A DNA stretch of 64,000 nucleotides from Prevotellaceae bacterium (GCA_015257125.1 JABZKU010000001.1:83625-147624), one strand, 5' to 3'; positions 7,510 through 16,746 are shown, counted from the stretch's first letter. The notes: generated by a model from the letters alone, not told the origin. Numbers and translations are program-made.

Positions 7510-8610
7510 TTAGTAGAAAAAGTCCGACACAAGCGGTAAATGGTCACTGATTCCACCATGATAGAAAGGACCGAGGTAACTGCGGAAAGGTTTCGTGAGC
7601 GTGCCGCGTCCCAAGGGCTCCAACAAAGGTGGGAAAGTGAGGAGGAAAACAGACCGTATGGACGTGTGGAAAGGCATTTCCGAGGAGAGTAGCGCCGGCG
7701 AAACGAGCATTTGATCGATCCGACTCCATTCACCGCGAAAATAATACGTGCCGGCGATGTCTTCGTGCCCCTCAGCCGGCAGCGGTGTGGCATGTGGAGT
7801 GAGCGCAATGAAGGTGGGCGAAAGCACTTCGCGGATAGAACGGTTTTGCGGTTCGTCGTTGAAGTCGCCCATAGCCAGTAGCAGCGGACGATGGCGCAGA
7901 TGCGCGATGCTGTCGGCCATTTCACGCAGCAGCTGTGCTGCGCGCAACCGATAAGGCTCGGAGGCCGTAGCCCCTCCGCGACGCGACGGGAAATGCACGA
8001 CAAAAACATCGAGGGTGTCGCCATGAGGCAGCCGTCCCGCCACGTGCAGCAGGTCGCGCGTCGGACGTTCTCGCGCAGCGTCGTAGGGCACGCGGCGCGT
8101 TTCGCTATGCAAATACGCAAAAGTCTCGGGCTGATAAAGGAGAGCGACGTCGATGCCGCGCCGATCTGCGCTGTGCGTGACTACGTAGTGGTAGCCGAGG
8201 CGCGCAAGCCGGGTACGGTGGCAGAGAAAATGCACCACACTGTCATTTTCCACTTCACAAAGCGCCACCAAGTCCACCGGTTGCAGTCCGCCGGCGGCAA
8301 GAATCGTTTTGGCGAGCGATGCTTGTTTGTGGAGGTAGCGCGGTGTGTTCCAGCGTCGTTCGGCAGTGGGGAGAAACTCCTCATCGGCGAAGCCCTCATC
8401 GTGCAGCGTGTCGTAGAGGTTTTCGACGTTCCACTCCATCGCGCGGAATCGCACGGCGCGCTTTTGTGGAGTGTGGAAAAGCCCCGTCTGCCGTTGTGCA
8501 AAGCTGGAGAGCACACCGCAACACGATAAGAGACAAAGGAAAATGCCGAGTAGAAAAGCACGAAATAGCAGCAAAGAACCGGCAAAATGAAGGCGTATTT
8601 GGTGTTTCAT
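7510..8610 (-). CDS. Endonuclease/exonuclease/phosphatase family protein, exported
   Basis: The 366-residue protein begins with a hydrophobic signal segment (about residues 10-40, ending ...SSFAQ). The mature part has the DNase I-like fold: MEWNVENLYDT (metal-binding Asn), ALCEVEND (catalytic Glu), an LLLAMGDFND segment and the final GGISDHLPLVSDFFY with the SDH catalytic dyad. Such secreted Bacteroidota proteins hydrolyse phosphodiesters; the real substrate (DNA, phospholipid head groups or others) cannot be told. It is the last of a run of minus-strand genes, with rlmH 58 bp upstream. Confidence 0.88.
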   Translation of the reverse strand: MKHQIRLHFAGSLLLFRAFLLGIFLCLLSCCGVLSSFAQRQTGLFHTPQKRAVRFRAMEWNVENLYDTLHDEGFADEEFLPTAERRWNTPRYLHKQASLAKTILAAGGLQPVDLVALCEVENDSVVHFLCHRTRLARLGYHYVVTHSADRRGIDVALLYQPETFAYLHSETRRVPYDAARERPTRDLLHVAGRLPHGDTLDVFVVHFPSRRGGATASEPYRLRAAQLLREMADSIAHLRHRPLLLAMGDFNDEPQNRSIREVLSPTFIALTPHATPLPAEGHEDIAGTYYFRGEWSRIDQMLVSPALLSSEMPFHTSIRSVFLLTFPPLLEPLGRGTLTKPFRSYLGPFYHGGISDHLPLVSDFFY

Positions 8611-8668
8611 GGGACAGAAAAAAGAGCAACGCCGACCACTTATCGGCGGAACGAGATGCGCCGGGGAA

Positions 8669-9142
8669 TCATTCGTGGTGATAAGGTTCGCCGCGGAGGA
8701 TCGTCATGGCACGATACAGTTGCTCGGTGAAAAACAGGCGCACCATTTGGTGGGAAAAGGTGAGGCGCGAGAGCGAAATTTTGCCGTTGGCGCGCGCATA
8801 GACGGCCGGAGAGAACCCATAGGGACCGCCGACGACGAAAACCAAGCGGCGCGCGCCGCTGCTGTGCTGACGATCGAGGAAAGCGGCGAACTCTATGGAG
8901 CGAAACTCGCGCCCACCTTCGTCGAGCAGCCAAACAGCATCACCGTCTTTCATCGAGCGCAAGAGCAATTCGCCCTCGCGTTCTTTCTGTTGTTCGAAAG
9001 AGAGTGATTTCGCATTCTTCAATTCGGGAATCACCTCGAGCTCAAACGGCATATAGTGTTTAATCCGGCCGGTGTAATCGTCGATGAGGGTCGAAAGATG
9101 CTTGTCGACGGTGCGACCGACGACCAAAAGGAGCAATTTCAT
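8669..9142 (-). CDS. rlmH: 23S rRNA (pseudouridine1915-N3)-methyltransferase RlmH
   Basis: The 157-residue SPOUT-class enzyme methylates pseudouridine 1915 in helix 69 of 23S rRNA using SAM. Signatures are the start MKLLLLVVGRT, the central LLDEGGREFRSIEFA, the glycine-rich VFVVGGPYGFS and the C-terminal LSRLTFSHQMVRLFFTEQLY, which builds the trefoil knot. Length is standard. An in-frame extension of 29 residues upstream does not match the family, so the internal ATG was chosen. Confidence 0.96.
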   Translation of the reverse strand: MKLLLLVVGRTVDKHLSTLIDDYTGRIKHYMPFELEVIPELKNAKSLSFEQQKEREGELLLRSMKDGDAVWLLDEGGREFRSIEFAAFLDRQHSSGARRLVFVVGGPYGFSPAVYARANGKISLSRLTFSHQMVRLFFTEQLYRAMTILRGEPYHHE

Positions 9143-9272
9143 AGGGAGAAGAGAGATTTTTCGATGAGCGGGTAGAGAGGGTAATAGCCGTGATACAGCG
9201 CTGTTCGAAGCCCTTGTCAACCAAGGCACAGCCTAAGTGTTCAACAGAAGAAGGCCTACCCGAAACAGAAAG

Positions 9273-9312
9273 CCCTCCTGCTCGAAATGCGAACGAGTTC
9301 GAGCAGAAGGGC
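9273..9312 (-). terminator. Terminator after the zinc-ribbon protein gene
   Basis: On the minus strand a stem of about 14 bp (GCCCTTCTGCTCGAA with TTCGAGCAGGAGGGC, one mismatch) is followed by UUUCUGUUUCGG. It lies about 95 bp past the stop of the zinc-ribbon gene and separates it from rlmH. Confidence 0.65.
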
Positions 9313-9405
9313 GATTGCGCGGTTGCGCCGGGCGAAGAGGGCGAGTTGTCGGGCTTCGGTGCCGTGAACTGTTGAGCACACACCACCGATACCGGCGAAC
9401 GCAAT

Positions 9406-10227
9406 TTATTCTTCGGTCTTTTTCCGACGTGTGGTGCGGCGCTTGGGCTTTTCTTCGGCGGGAGCCTCGATTTTCACACCGGCCAATTCGGGGTCGATCA
9501 TGATGCGGCCGCAGTATTCGCAGACGATGATCTTCTTGCGCATGCGGATATCGAGCTGACGCTGGGGCGGAATCTTGTTGAAGCAACCACCGCAGGCATC
9601 ACGCTGCACATAGACGATGCCCAAACCGTTGCGCGAACTCTTGCGGATGCGTTTGAAAGCCGTGAGCAAGCGCGGTTCGATGTTCGTTTCGAGCGACTTC
9701 GCTTTTTCGCGGAGCTTTTCTTCCTCCGCCTTCGTTTCCGACACAATTTCGTCAAGCTCCGTGCGCTTCAAATCGAGGTCTTGTTGACGGATGTGGAGCG
9801 TTTCGTTGCCGCGGTTCAGGTCGCCCTGCTTGAGTTCGATGAGACGTTCGGCCTCGCGAATCTTCTTTTTCAGCAGTTCGATCTCCAAGCCTTGGAATTC
9901 GATCTCCTTCGTGAGGTTATCGTATTCGCGGTTGTTGCTCACATTGTCGAGTTGCTTCTCGTAGCGCGTCACCATTTCCTGAGCGGTGCTGATGTCTTCG
10001 TGCTTGCGAGCGATGTCCGCCTTGATCGTCTCGATTTCTTCTTCGTACTTCTTGAGACGGTGGGTCAGTCCTTCGATCTCGTCTTCCAAATCTTGCACTT
10101 CGAGCGGAAGTTCGCCGCGCAAGGTCTTGATCTTGTCGATTTCCGAAAGTTTAGTCTGCAGTTGGTAGAGGTTTTTCAACTTCTGTTCCACAGACAAATC
10201 GGCGGGATTTTCTTTTTTGCTTGCCAT
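9406..10227 (-). CDS. C4-type zinc ribbon coiled-coil protein
   Basis: The 273-residue protein has a long coiled coil (about residues 15-185, with heptad-like stretches such as LEDEIEGLTHRLKKYEEEIE) followed by a zinc ribbon with CGGC (about residue 208) and CEYCG (about residue 242), and a basic tail. This is the widespread C4-type zinc-ribbon family (Pfam zf-RING_7), thought to bind nucleic acid. It follows the Nif3-like gene after 98 bp, a pairing common in many bacteria. The internal ATG starting MASKKENPADLS was chosen; the 42 residues upstream do not look like protein. Confidence 0.9.
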   Translation of the reverse strand: MASKKENPADLSVEQKLKNLYQLQTKLSEIDKIKTLRGELPLEVQDLEDEIEGLTHRLKKYEEEIETIKADIARKHEDISTAQEMVTRYEKQLDNVSNNREYDNLTKEIEFQGLEIELLKKKIREAERLIELKQGDLNRGNETLHIRQQDLDLKRTELDEIVSETKAEEEKLREKAKSLETNIEPRLLTAFKRIRKSSRNGLGIVYVQRDACGGCFNKIPPQRQLDIRMRKKIIVCEYCGRIMIDPELAGVKIEAPAEEKPKRRTTRRKKTEE

Positions 10228-10325
10228 ATATATAGTGGAGTTTAATCGTAGGGACGCGCCTCGCCCGTCTTCCGCTTTCCGTTGTCGTCGGAGCGAGCAA
10301 AAAGGGGAGGGGCGGTGTGTCGTGT

Positions 10326-11105
10326 TTAGAGATAATGGATCGGGTTGGTGCAAATGGTCGTTTGCGCCGTGGGCAAATCCGGAAAATTGTCGCGAAGGAG
10401 GCGTTCGAGTAAATCAATCGTGAAGCGTTCGCTCTGATAGTGCCCCAAAGCCGCGAGCCACAGTTCGTTTTCGTGCCCGAAAAAGTGGTGATAGCCGATC
10501 TCGCCCGTGAGATAGAGGTCAGCGCCCACTTCCGCTGCTCTGTCGATGAGAAATTCGCCCGCGCCGCCGCAGAGCGCAATGCGCTGAATCTGACGTTTCG
10601 GTCCCGGCGTGTAGAGGAGCGCGTCGACGCCAAATTGTTGCTTCACCGTAGCCAACCAGTGTTGAGCATCAACGGGTTGTGGGAGTTCGCCGACCAGTCC
10701 GCTACCCGCATCCTTGCAGGGGATGGGCGAAAGCCAGTCGAGTTTTTGGAGTCCGAGTCGCGCTGCGATTTCGAAATTCACTCCGCCGCGCGCATTGTCG
10801 AGGTTCGTGTGCGCCGCATAGATCGCGATGTCGCGTTGCACGGCCAGGCGGATGCAACGTTGCACCTGCGTGCTGTCGCTCACGCACTTCACGCCGCGAA
10901 ACAGCAGTGGGTGGTGCGCAACGATGAGGTTAAAGCCTAAGCGAGAAGCCTCTTCGATCACGGCTTCCGTCACGTCTAAACACAATAATGCCCCTGAACA
11001 CTCGTTCCCTGTTATTCCTATCTGCAAGCCGGCATTGTCGTAGCCTTCCTGCAGGGGCAGCGGAGCGAAATTTTCAAGGGCGCGTGCGATTTCTTGAATC
11101 TGCAT
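10326..11105 (-). CDS. Nif3-like dinuclear metal-centre protein
   Basis: The 259-residue protein belongs to the Nif3/YbgI family: hexameric toroids with a two-metal site built from the HH of VAHHPLLF, the H/D of AAHTNLDNARGG and a C-terminal GH..SER (ALGHYQSERFTID). Family members are linked to GTP cyclohydrolase-like or nucleotide-related functions, but none is proven. The length is that of the short form without the inserted PII-like domain. The start MQIQEIARALE was preferred over an upstream extension. Likely first gene of an operon with the zinc-ribbon protein. Confidence 0.92.
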   Translation of the reverse strand: MQIQEIARALENFAPLPLQEGYDNAGLQIGITGNECSGALLCLDVTEAVIEEASRLGFNLIVAHHPLLFRGVKCVSDSTQVQRCIRLAVQRDIAIYAAHTNLDNARGGVNFEIAARLGLQKLDWLSPIPCKDAGSGLVGELPQPVDAQHWLATVKQQFGVDALLYTPGPKRQIQRIALCGGAGEFLIDRAAEVGADLYLTGEIGYHHFFGHENELWLAALGHYQSERFTIDLLERLLRDNFPDLPTAQTTICTNPIHYL

Positions 11106-11240
11106 AAGCTGGTGCGCTATAAATGGACACGGCGGAAATGCCGAATCGCACGGGCAAAAATACAACTTTCTCCCGGAAAAAACAAATCCTTGCGCTGATT
11201 CTCAACGAACTGAGGGCAAGAACGCAACGATGTGGGAAGA

Positions 11241-11272
11241 AAAAGGGTGATTTCCCGCAAAGGAAATCACCC
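11241..11272 (-). terminator. Terminator of the alpha-galactosidase operon
   Basis: An 11-bp perfect stem (GGGTGATTTCC with GGAAATCACCC) with a 6-nt loop is followed on the minus strand by a U-rich run. It lies 58 bp past the stop of the NPCBM alpha-galactosidase gene. Confidence 0.8.
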
Positions 11273-11330
11273 CATCTATTGGATTGTAGACGCAGCAGCC
11301 GGTACGAAAGCACCGAGCCCCGTCGAAGCA

Positions 11331-13994
11331 TCAAGGCAGCACAACGCGCTTGCCGTCGCGGATGTAGACCCCGTGAGGGTCTACGCCGTTGGTGCGACGT
11401 CCCGAAAGATCGTAGAGCGCATTGGATTGCGAAGCGGTCGAAGTGTGAGCCTGCGAAACGCCGGTGCCCTTCAACGTCAGTCTGAATACCGCGGTGGCGT
11501 GCGAGCGTACGGTGGTCGTGAAGCCAGTTTCCACCTCGTTCTCCAAAGTCTTTTGGGCTTGGCAATCGCGCGCCTGATAGTGTCCTTTGACGTTGAGCGC
11601 AGAGAACTTCGCGAAGTCAAACTTCACCTGCTGTTGCGTGGCACCCACGTTGGTAGCTGAAATTGCCACATCGCCGTTTTCCAAATCCTTCATGAAGTAG
11701 TAGATGTTACCTTCCTGACCGACGAATTCGGCTTGTTGTCCCATCGCATCTTGGTCGATGGCTATGAGATCGGCGTTGGTAATGATGGCTTTGTCATCGG
11801 CAGAGAGGGGCTTCGTCAAGTCGAAAGACAAGGTGAGCGGTGAAGACCACATGCACCACAACGCAAACTGCGTGCGATATTCGTCTTGCGTCATGCCCGG
11901 GCCGGTGAGGCAAAGATCTGAGCTGGATTTACCCGTGCCGTGGATCGCTACGCACATCATGTCGGCATCGTTGAAGCGGTTCACGCCCGAGTAAGCCCAA
12001 AGGTCTTTCATGGCGGCAATGCTTTGGATCACACCGATACCGCCGCCTTTTCCTTGCCAGCAGTCGCGCGTGTCGTAGGTGGCGCGCCAAGTAGTGGCAC
12101 CCGTCGTCGAACCCCATTTCCAAGGTTCGCGCACACCCCACTCGCACATATAGAAGAGGATGTCGCGACCCGAAGCTTTGAGAGCATCTCCCATCGCTTT
12201 GTAGCGTTGTTGAGCCGAAATGGCATCGCCGGGTGCACCGCAATAGTCATATTTCAAGAGGTCGACACCCCATTTGGCGTACTGTTTGGCATCGATCGTT
12301 TCGTAGCCATACGAACCGTAGGCACCGGCGCACGTTTTGGGAGCAGCATCCGAATAGATACCGAACTTCAGCCCCTTGTCGTGTACATATTTCACCGTGG
12401 CACCCATGCCAATGGGGAATTTCGCAGGATCTTCCTTCGGCGTGTCGTCGCCGTTGCGCGCCGGAGCGTGCCAAAGGTCATCGATGATGATGAAGTCGTA
12501 ACCGGCATCGCGCAGTCCCAAATTCACCATGTTGTCAGCCACAGTTTTCACCACTTGGGTCGAAATCTTGTCCTGTACCACATTCCAAGAAATCCAGCCC
12601 ATCATCGGTTTAGGCTGTACCAGATTTCCGCTCACCGTCACAGAAGCGGGGAAAGTCTGCGTATTCCCATCGGTCGTCACTAAAATCTTGTATTCGTAGC
12701 GGCCTTCGGTGGTGATTTTACCTTCTACAGCATGGCGTTGCGCGTTCCAATACAAACCTTCGGGCAGATCCGTGACGCTCACCGTCGACGAAGGAGCAGA
12801 AGGAACGATCTTGTGGAGGAAACGCGTGTTGGGCAAACTGAACAATTCGGTGGCGCAGGCCAGCGAAGGCGTCAGTTCGGCTTCAGAAACGATGACCGGA
12901 CGGGTCGAATTCTGCTCGCGATACACGAAGTAGGCATTAGCCCAGTCGAAGTGGTCTGCCCAGTCTACCCCGTTGCCTTCGTTGGCTTCCAGAATCAGGT
13001 ATTTCCAACCTTCGAGTTCTACATCCACCGCTACGGGTTGCTCGTGACGGCGGGCAGTGCCTTCCAGTTTTACCTCTTCGCGGCCATCTTCACCGCGTAG
13101 AATGACGCGATAGCCCACAATCGCTGAGCGGTCGGAAGCGTCTTTGTTGGTTTCGGCATCAATACCGGCCATAGCGCGGAAATGCGACACGGCGCCGTTG
13201 AGTTTCACCACAATACGTGATTTAGCGTGCACGCCGACCCCGCTTTCGTAGGCCGTGTCGTTAATCACCAGTGGGTTGTTGTCGATGCTCTTGTTCGGGC
13301 GAACCGTGCCCCAGCCGTTTGTGATGTTTTTCAAGTCCATCGAACTGAGCGGAATAAATTCTGTTCCGGGCTCTTGGCTGATCGGGAGTTTCACAAAGCT
13401 GGCCGCGCTCAAAGCGGTTGCAGGCACCACTTCCGGTTGTTGGGCGTCGGGCGTGCAGAGAAAATGCGCGTTGGCCCAGTCGAAATGGTCGGCCCAGTCG
13501 TTATTGTTGCCGAGTGTGGTTTCAAGGAGGAGAAATTTGCCGTTGGTCAAATCTACATCAAGCGTCTGCCCTTTGTCGCCGCGCTTCATCACGCCCGAGG
13601 CTTTCACTTCGCGCGTGCCGTCTTGCTTGACGAGCACCACGTTGTAGCCCACAACGGCGTGATTGGGTTTGTTGTCTGCACCATCGTCTACGCCGAAAGT
13701 GGCTTTGAAGCGGCGCACGCCCTCATTTAGGCGAACCACAATCTTACCCGGGGCATGAACACCCAAACCGGATTCAAACGTATCGCCGGCAATGGTCAGC
13801 GTACCACCGCGCACACTCTTATTGAGTTGAATCGCCATGTTGTTGTTGCCGTTGGTGGCATTTTTGAGGTCGATTGTGCTGAGTGCGACTACTTTTTCGG
13901 TGGCGCTACCGGTGGGAAGCGTGAAATGGTCGGCCAACGCAGGCGTGGCGGACAGCGACATCGCGAGGAGACTCGTGAGTAGAATTTTGTTCAT
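11331..13994 (-). CDS. Secreted GH27 alpha-galactosidase with two NPCBM domains
   Basis: The 887-residue protein has a signal peptide (about 1-21), two NPCBM/NEW2 carbohydrate-binding modules (about 35-175 and 205-365; each has ESGxGVHAxxxIVV and a DWADHFDWANA end), a short putative Ig domain (about 385-455), a GH27 barrel (from MGWISWN, about 463), a beta-sandwich and a C-terminal tail (YDLSGRR...GVYIRDGKRVVLP) of the Bacteroidota secretion/sorting type. The nucleophile is the Asp in KYDYC (about 582) and the acid/base lies in NDADM (about 677). It should release terminal alpha-linked galactose or a related sugar from glycans. It follows a second GH27 gene. Confidence 0.93.
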   Translation of the reverse strand: MNKILLTSLLAMSLSATPALADHFTLPTGSATEKVVALSTIDLKNATNGNNNMAIQLNKSVRGGTLTIAGDTFESGLGVHAPGKIVVRLNEGVRRFKATFGVDDGADNKPNHAVVGYNVVLVKQDGTREVKASGVMKRGDKGQTLDVDLTNGKFLLLETTLGNNNDWADHFDWANAHFLCTPDAQQPEVVPATALSAASFVKLPISQEPGTEFIPLSSMDLKNITNGWGTVRPNKSIDNNPLVINDTAYESGVGVHAKSRIVVKLNGAVSHFRAMAGIDAETNKDASDRSAIVGYRVILRGEDGREEVKLEGTARRHEQPVAVDVELEGWKYLILEANEGNGVDWADHFDWANAYFVYREQNSTRPVIVSEAELTPSLACATELFSLPNTRFLHKIVPSAPSSTVSVTDLPEGLYWNAQRHAVEGKITTEGRYEYKILVTTDGNTQTFPASVTVSGNLVQPKPMMGWISWNVVQDKISTQVVKTVADNMVNLGLRDAGYDFIIIDDLWHAPARNGDDTPKEDPAKFPIGMGATVKYVHDKGLKFGIYSDAAPKTCAGAYGSYGYETIDAKQYAKWGVDLLKYDYCGAPGDAISAQQRYKAMGDALKASGRDILFYMCEWGVREPWKWGSTTGATTWRATYDTRDCWQGKGGGIGVIQSIAAMKDLWAYSGVNRFNDADMMCVAIHGTGKSSSDLCLTGPGMTQDEYRTQFALWCMWSSPLTLSFDLTKPLSADDKAIITNADLIAIDQDAMGQQAEFVGQEGNIYYFMKDLENGDVAISATNVGATQQQVKFDFAKFSALNVKGHYQARDCQAQKTLENEVETGFTTTVRSHATAVFRLTLKGTGVSQAHTSTASQSNALYDLSGRRTNGVDPHGVYIRDGKRVVLP

Positions 13995-14024
13995 TTAGAG
14001 GTATGAGAAGGTTGTAATAAATGG

Positions 14025-14056
14025 CATAGAACAGCATCTCTGGATGCCGTTCTATG
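14025..14056 (-). terminator. Hairpin between the two alpha-galactosidase genes
   Basis: CATAGAAC-A-GCATC pairs with GATGC-C-GTTCTATG around a 4-nt loop. On the minus strand it is followed by CCAUUUAUUAC, only weakly U-rich. No TAnnTTTG promoter lies between the hairpin and the next gene, so it may be a partial terminator or an RNA-stabilising structure inside one operon. Confidence 0.5.
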
Positions 14057-14078
14057 GTTATGCAGTCTTGATCTGTCG

Positions 14079-15725
14079 TTATTTTTGCTTGCGCTTGCGC
14101 ACGCTCGACGACATGGTAGAAACGCCTTTCTCCGATTCATCGATGCCGAGCGTCTTTTTCAAGTTGCGGCGCACGATGTTGGCGATCTCAATGTTTTCAG
14201 AGAGGCGGAAAACGAGGGTGGCATGGCTGCGCACCTTCGTGTCGAAACCACCCTTCACAGCTCCCACGTCGGTGCGCTGTTGACAGTCGCGCACCTTGAA
14301 GGCACGCAACCCCTTGGCCAGTGAGAAGCGGTCGAACTCCAAACGGAATTGCTCTTCCTTGTCGCCCACATTAGTCACGGCAATGGCCACATCACCGTTG
14401 CTCAAAGGCTTTTGGAAGTAGTAGAGGTTGCCGTATTGACCGACAAACTCAGCGGGTTGAGCCAGTTCGTCTTGGTTCAGGTCGATGAGTTCCTTGTTGG
14501 TGATCATCGCGCGATCGTCCTCCGAAATCGGTTGGCTGAGGTCGAAGGAAATGAGCAAAGGCGATGACCACATGCACCACAGCGCAAACTGGGTGCGGTA
14601 TTCGTCTTGCGTCATGCCGGGACCGGTGGCACAGAGATCCGAGCTGGATTTGCCTTTGCCGTGAATGCCCACGCACATCATGTCGGCATCGTTATAGCGA
14701 TGCACACCGCCGTACGGCCACAAGTCTTTCATCAGGTCGATGCTTTGCACCACACCGATGCCGCCGGGTTTCCCCTTCCAGCAGTCGCGCGTGTCGTAGG
14801 TGCAACGCCACAGCGGCGCACCGGTTTCCGAACCCCATTTCCAGGGTTCGCGCACACCCCACTCACAAATGTAGAGCATGATGTCACGGCCGGAGCTCTG
14901 CAGCGCCTCCCCCATCGTGCGGTAGCGCGAAAGGGCTTCGCCCACTTCGGTGGGCGCGTGGCAGTAGTCATATTTCAGCAAGTCGACGCCCCAAAGTGCA
15001 TACTGCGTGGCGTCAGTCTTTTCGTAGCCATACGAACCGAAAGCCCCGGCGCACGTCTTTTCTGCAGCGTCGGAGTAGATACCAAACTTCAAGCCTTTGC
15101 TGTGCACATAGTCCACCGCGGCTTTCATGCCCTGGGGGAATTTGGCGGGATCTTCTTTCGGTGTTCCATCACTGTTGCGCGCCGGAGCGTGCCAAAGGTC
15201 GTCGATGATGAGGTGGTTGTAGCCGGCTTCTTTCAGTCCGAGCTGATCCAATTGATCGGCCGTGGCGCGCACCACCTTATCAGAGATGTCGCCTTCGAAC
15301 ACGTTCCAAGAAATCCAGCCCATCACCGGACGGGAAGCGGCATAGCGCTCGTCGACGGTGAGGGTCACGTCGTGCGGAACCAACGCGCTGTCGGCGCGGT
15401 CGGTCAGAATCAAATTCACGCTATAGTGATAAGTGCCGGGAGCCGTCACACGACCTTCCACGCGGCGTAAATCCGCGTTCCAATGCAGCCCTTCGGGCAA
15501 TCCGGTCACCACGATCGGCGCATCGGCGGGATCGGTCTTGATGCGTTGCATGAACGGGCGCGAGGGAGCGGCGAATACTCGATCGGAAAAATAGAGTTTG
15601 CTGTCTTGTATGCTCGGCGATTCCGGGCCGTCGTTCTTTCCGCGTTTCTTGTCGGCCATCACCGGAAGACCGAGAGCGAGAAAGAAGGCGCACAACAAGC
15701 TATATACGAAAAATCTGTGTTTCAT
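14079..15725 (-). CDS. Secreted GH27 alpha-galactosidase
   Basis: The 548-residue protein has a signal peptide (about 1-24), a short Ig-like segment around residues 55-125 (LPEGLHWNADLRRVEG), a GH27 barrel starting at MGWISWN (about 140) with nucleophile in KYDYC (about 252) and acid/base in NDADM (about 344), and a C-terminal beta-sandwich. It is closely similar to the catalytic half of its downstream neighbour but lacks the NPCBM modules and the C-terminal sorting tail. It ends in a basic KRKQK. A clear promoter lies 28 bp upstream, making it the first gene of the pair. The duplication suggests related but different glycan targets. Confidence 0.92.
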   Translation of the reverse strand: MKHRFFVYSLLCAFFLALGLPVMADKKRGKNDGPESPSIQDSKLYFSDRVFAAPSRPFMQRIKTDPADAPIVVTGLPEGLHWNADLRRVEGRVTAPGTYHYSVNLILTDRADSALVPHDVTLTVDERYAASRPVMGWISWNVFEGDISDKVVRATADQLDQLGLKEAGYNHLIIDDLWHAPARNSDGTPKEDPAKFPQGMKAAVDYVHSKGLKFGIYSDAAEKTCAGAFGSYGYEKTDATQYALWGVDLLKYDYCHAPTEVGEALSRYRTMGEALQSSGRDIMLYICEWGVREPWKWGSETGAPLWRCTYDTRDCWKGKPGGIGVVQSIDLMKDLWPYGGVHRYNDADMMCVGIHGKGKSSSDLCATGPGMTQDEYRTQFALWCMWSSPLLISFDLSQPISEDDRAMITNKELIDLNQDELAQPAEFVGQYGNLYYFQKPLSNGDVAIAVTNVGDKEEQFRLEFDRFSLAKGLRAFKVRDCQQRTDVGAVKGGFDTKVRSHATLVFRLSENIEIANIVRRNLKKTLGIDESEKGVSTMSSSVRKRKQK

Positions 15726-15752
15726 CGTCTGTGGACTATGGGTAGTTTGCTG

Positions 15753-15782
15753 CAAATATACGAATAATTCTGTGTCGAACAA
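15753..15782 (-). promoter_or_regulatory. Promoter of the alpha-galactosidase operon
   Basis: On the minus strand a -33 TTG (15782-15780), a 19-bp spacer and a -7 box TATATTTG (15760-15753) match the Bacteroidota consensus. The start codon follows after only 27 bp. Confidence 0.7.
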
Positions 15783-15978
15783 GTTTAGTCGAAGTTTTTT
15801 CTACACAAAACGCAAGGTGCGCTGTGCAAACCCGCGCAAGAAAGGGGAGGGAGGCGCGTCACGCAGTGAGAAAACCCGAACTCTTTTTTCGCCGGCAGCG
15901 CGAGACGTTTTTTCCCGGAGGAAAGGGAGGGGAGAAAAGCGCACCATGGGGTGAACTTTCATGGTGCCGAATGGCCTC

Positions 15979-16306
15979 GCGCGCATAATGCGCGCACTGC
16001 TGTTTTCGATATTTTGCCTTCACCTCTTCACCTTTGTGGGACAAGTGATTGAATAATAGAGTGTTGAGTGTGAAGGCAAAGTGAATTTGTGTTCACCTTA
16101 GAAACACGGAGCGCTGTTTGGTGCTCTTTTCTGTGTGAAACTAACGTAAAACACCTACCCGCTTCCAGTTTCTCAGTGAAGCTGATGTGAAGGCAAAAAC
16201 GCCCTTTTTGTTCACACTTAAAGTGTTGAAATATAAACGGATAAAGAGGGAGGTGAAGGCGTGAAGGCAAAAAACGAAATTTACTGAGTGCGCGTATACG
16301 CGCGTA
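15979..16306. repeat. Palindromic repeat element, copy 1
   Basis: The element is bounded by near-palindromic CG/TA tracts (15979-15995 and 16289-16306). Inside them lie inverted ends: TTTTGCCTTCACCTCTTCACCT at 16012-16033 and its near-complement ending GTGAAGGCAAAAAACGAAAT at 16261-16280. The core GTGAAGGC recurs at 16070, 16187, 16253 and 16261, and its complement at 16016. Both ends and the 54-bp distance between the first two cores are shared with a second copy at 53894-54145. No coding region fits inside. It looks like a mobile or structural repeat (MITE-like or REP-like), not a gene. Confidence 0.7.
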
Positions 16307-16416
16307 TGCCTTTTCTGGTTTTGATTTGTTGTCTTGTGATTAAACTTTGTTTTTGATTTTAGAAACAAGGCGATTCGTGGGATAAAACTCCCGACTTTGT
16401 GTGGAAAATCCTCTTC

Positions 16417-16464
16417 TTTTTTTCGAAACCGGACTTGTTTTTGGCTCAGCTGTTTCGAAAAAAA
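16417..16464. repeat. 13-bp perfect inverted repeat
   Basis: TTTTTTTCGAAAC (16417-16429) pairs perfectly with GTTTCGAAAAAAA (16452-16464) across a 22-nt spacer. It could act as a bidirectional terminator because U/A runs flank both sides, or as a protein-binding site. It lies in the roughly 1.08-kb gene-free stretch between divergent genes; the parts of that stretch outside this repeat, the palindromic element and the amn promoter show nothing I can name. Confidence 0.5.
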
Positions 16465-16746
16465 TGAGCGTTACGTGTCCTGAGAGGAAAGAGTCCCTCT
16501 GCGCGTCGAAGCGGGCAAAAGGGAGAAGAGGGGGCTATCTGCCAACAGGCGAACTGTCGGTCGCCGGCCGGATTCTTTCGCCACCGCCGACCGCGGAACG
16601 AAGGCGCCGGACAGTCGGAGCGCAGAGACTAAACTTCATGACCCCGTCTCCCTTCGACCGGGAAGGGAATGCACGCAATTTTTCCTCGCTTGAAAATCAA
16701 GCTCTTTTTGCCACGCAGAAAAAGGCTGCAAACAAATTATTTTCCC

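Noticed and set aside
15979..16306. CRISPR array reading of the repeated GTGAAGGC cores
   Set aside because: Cores are 8-11 bp, occur in both orientations and have irregular spacing, and there are no cas genes.
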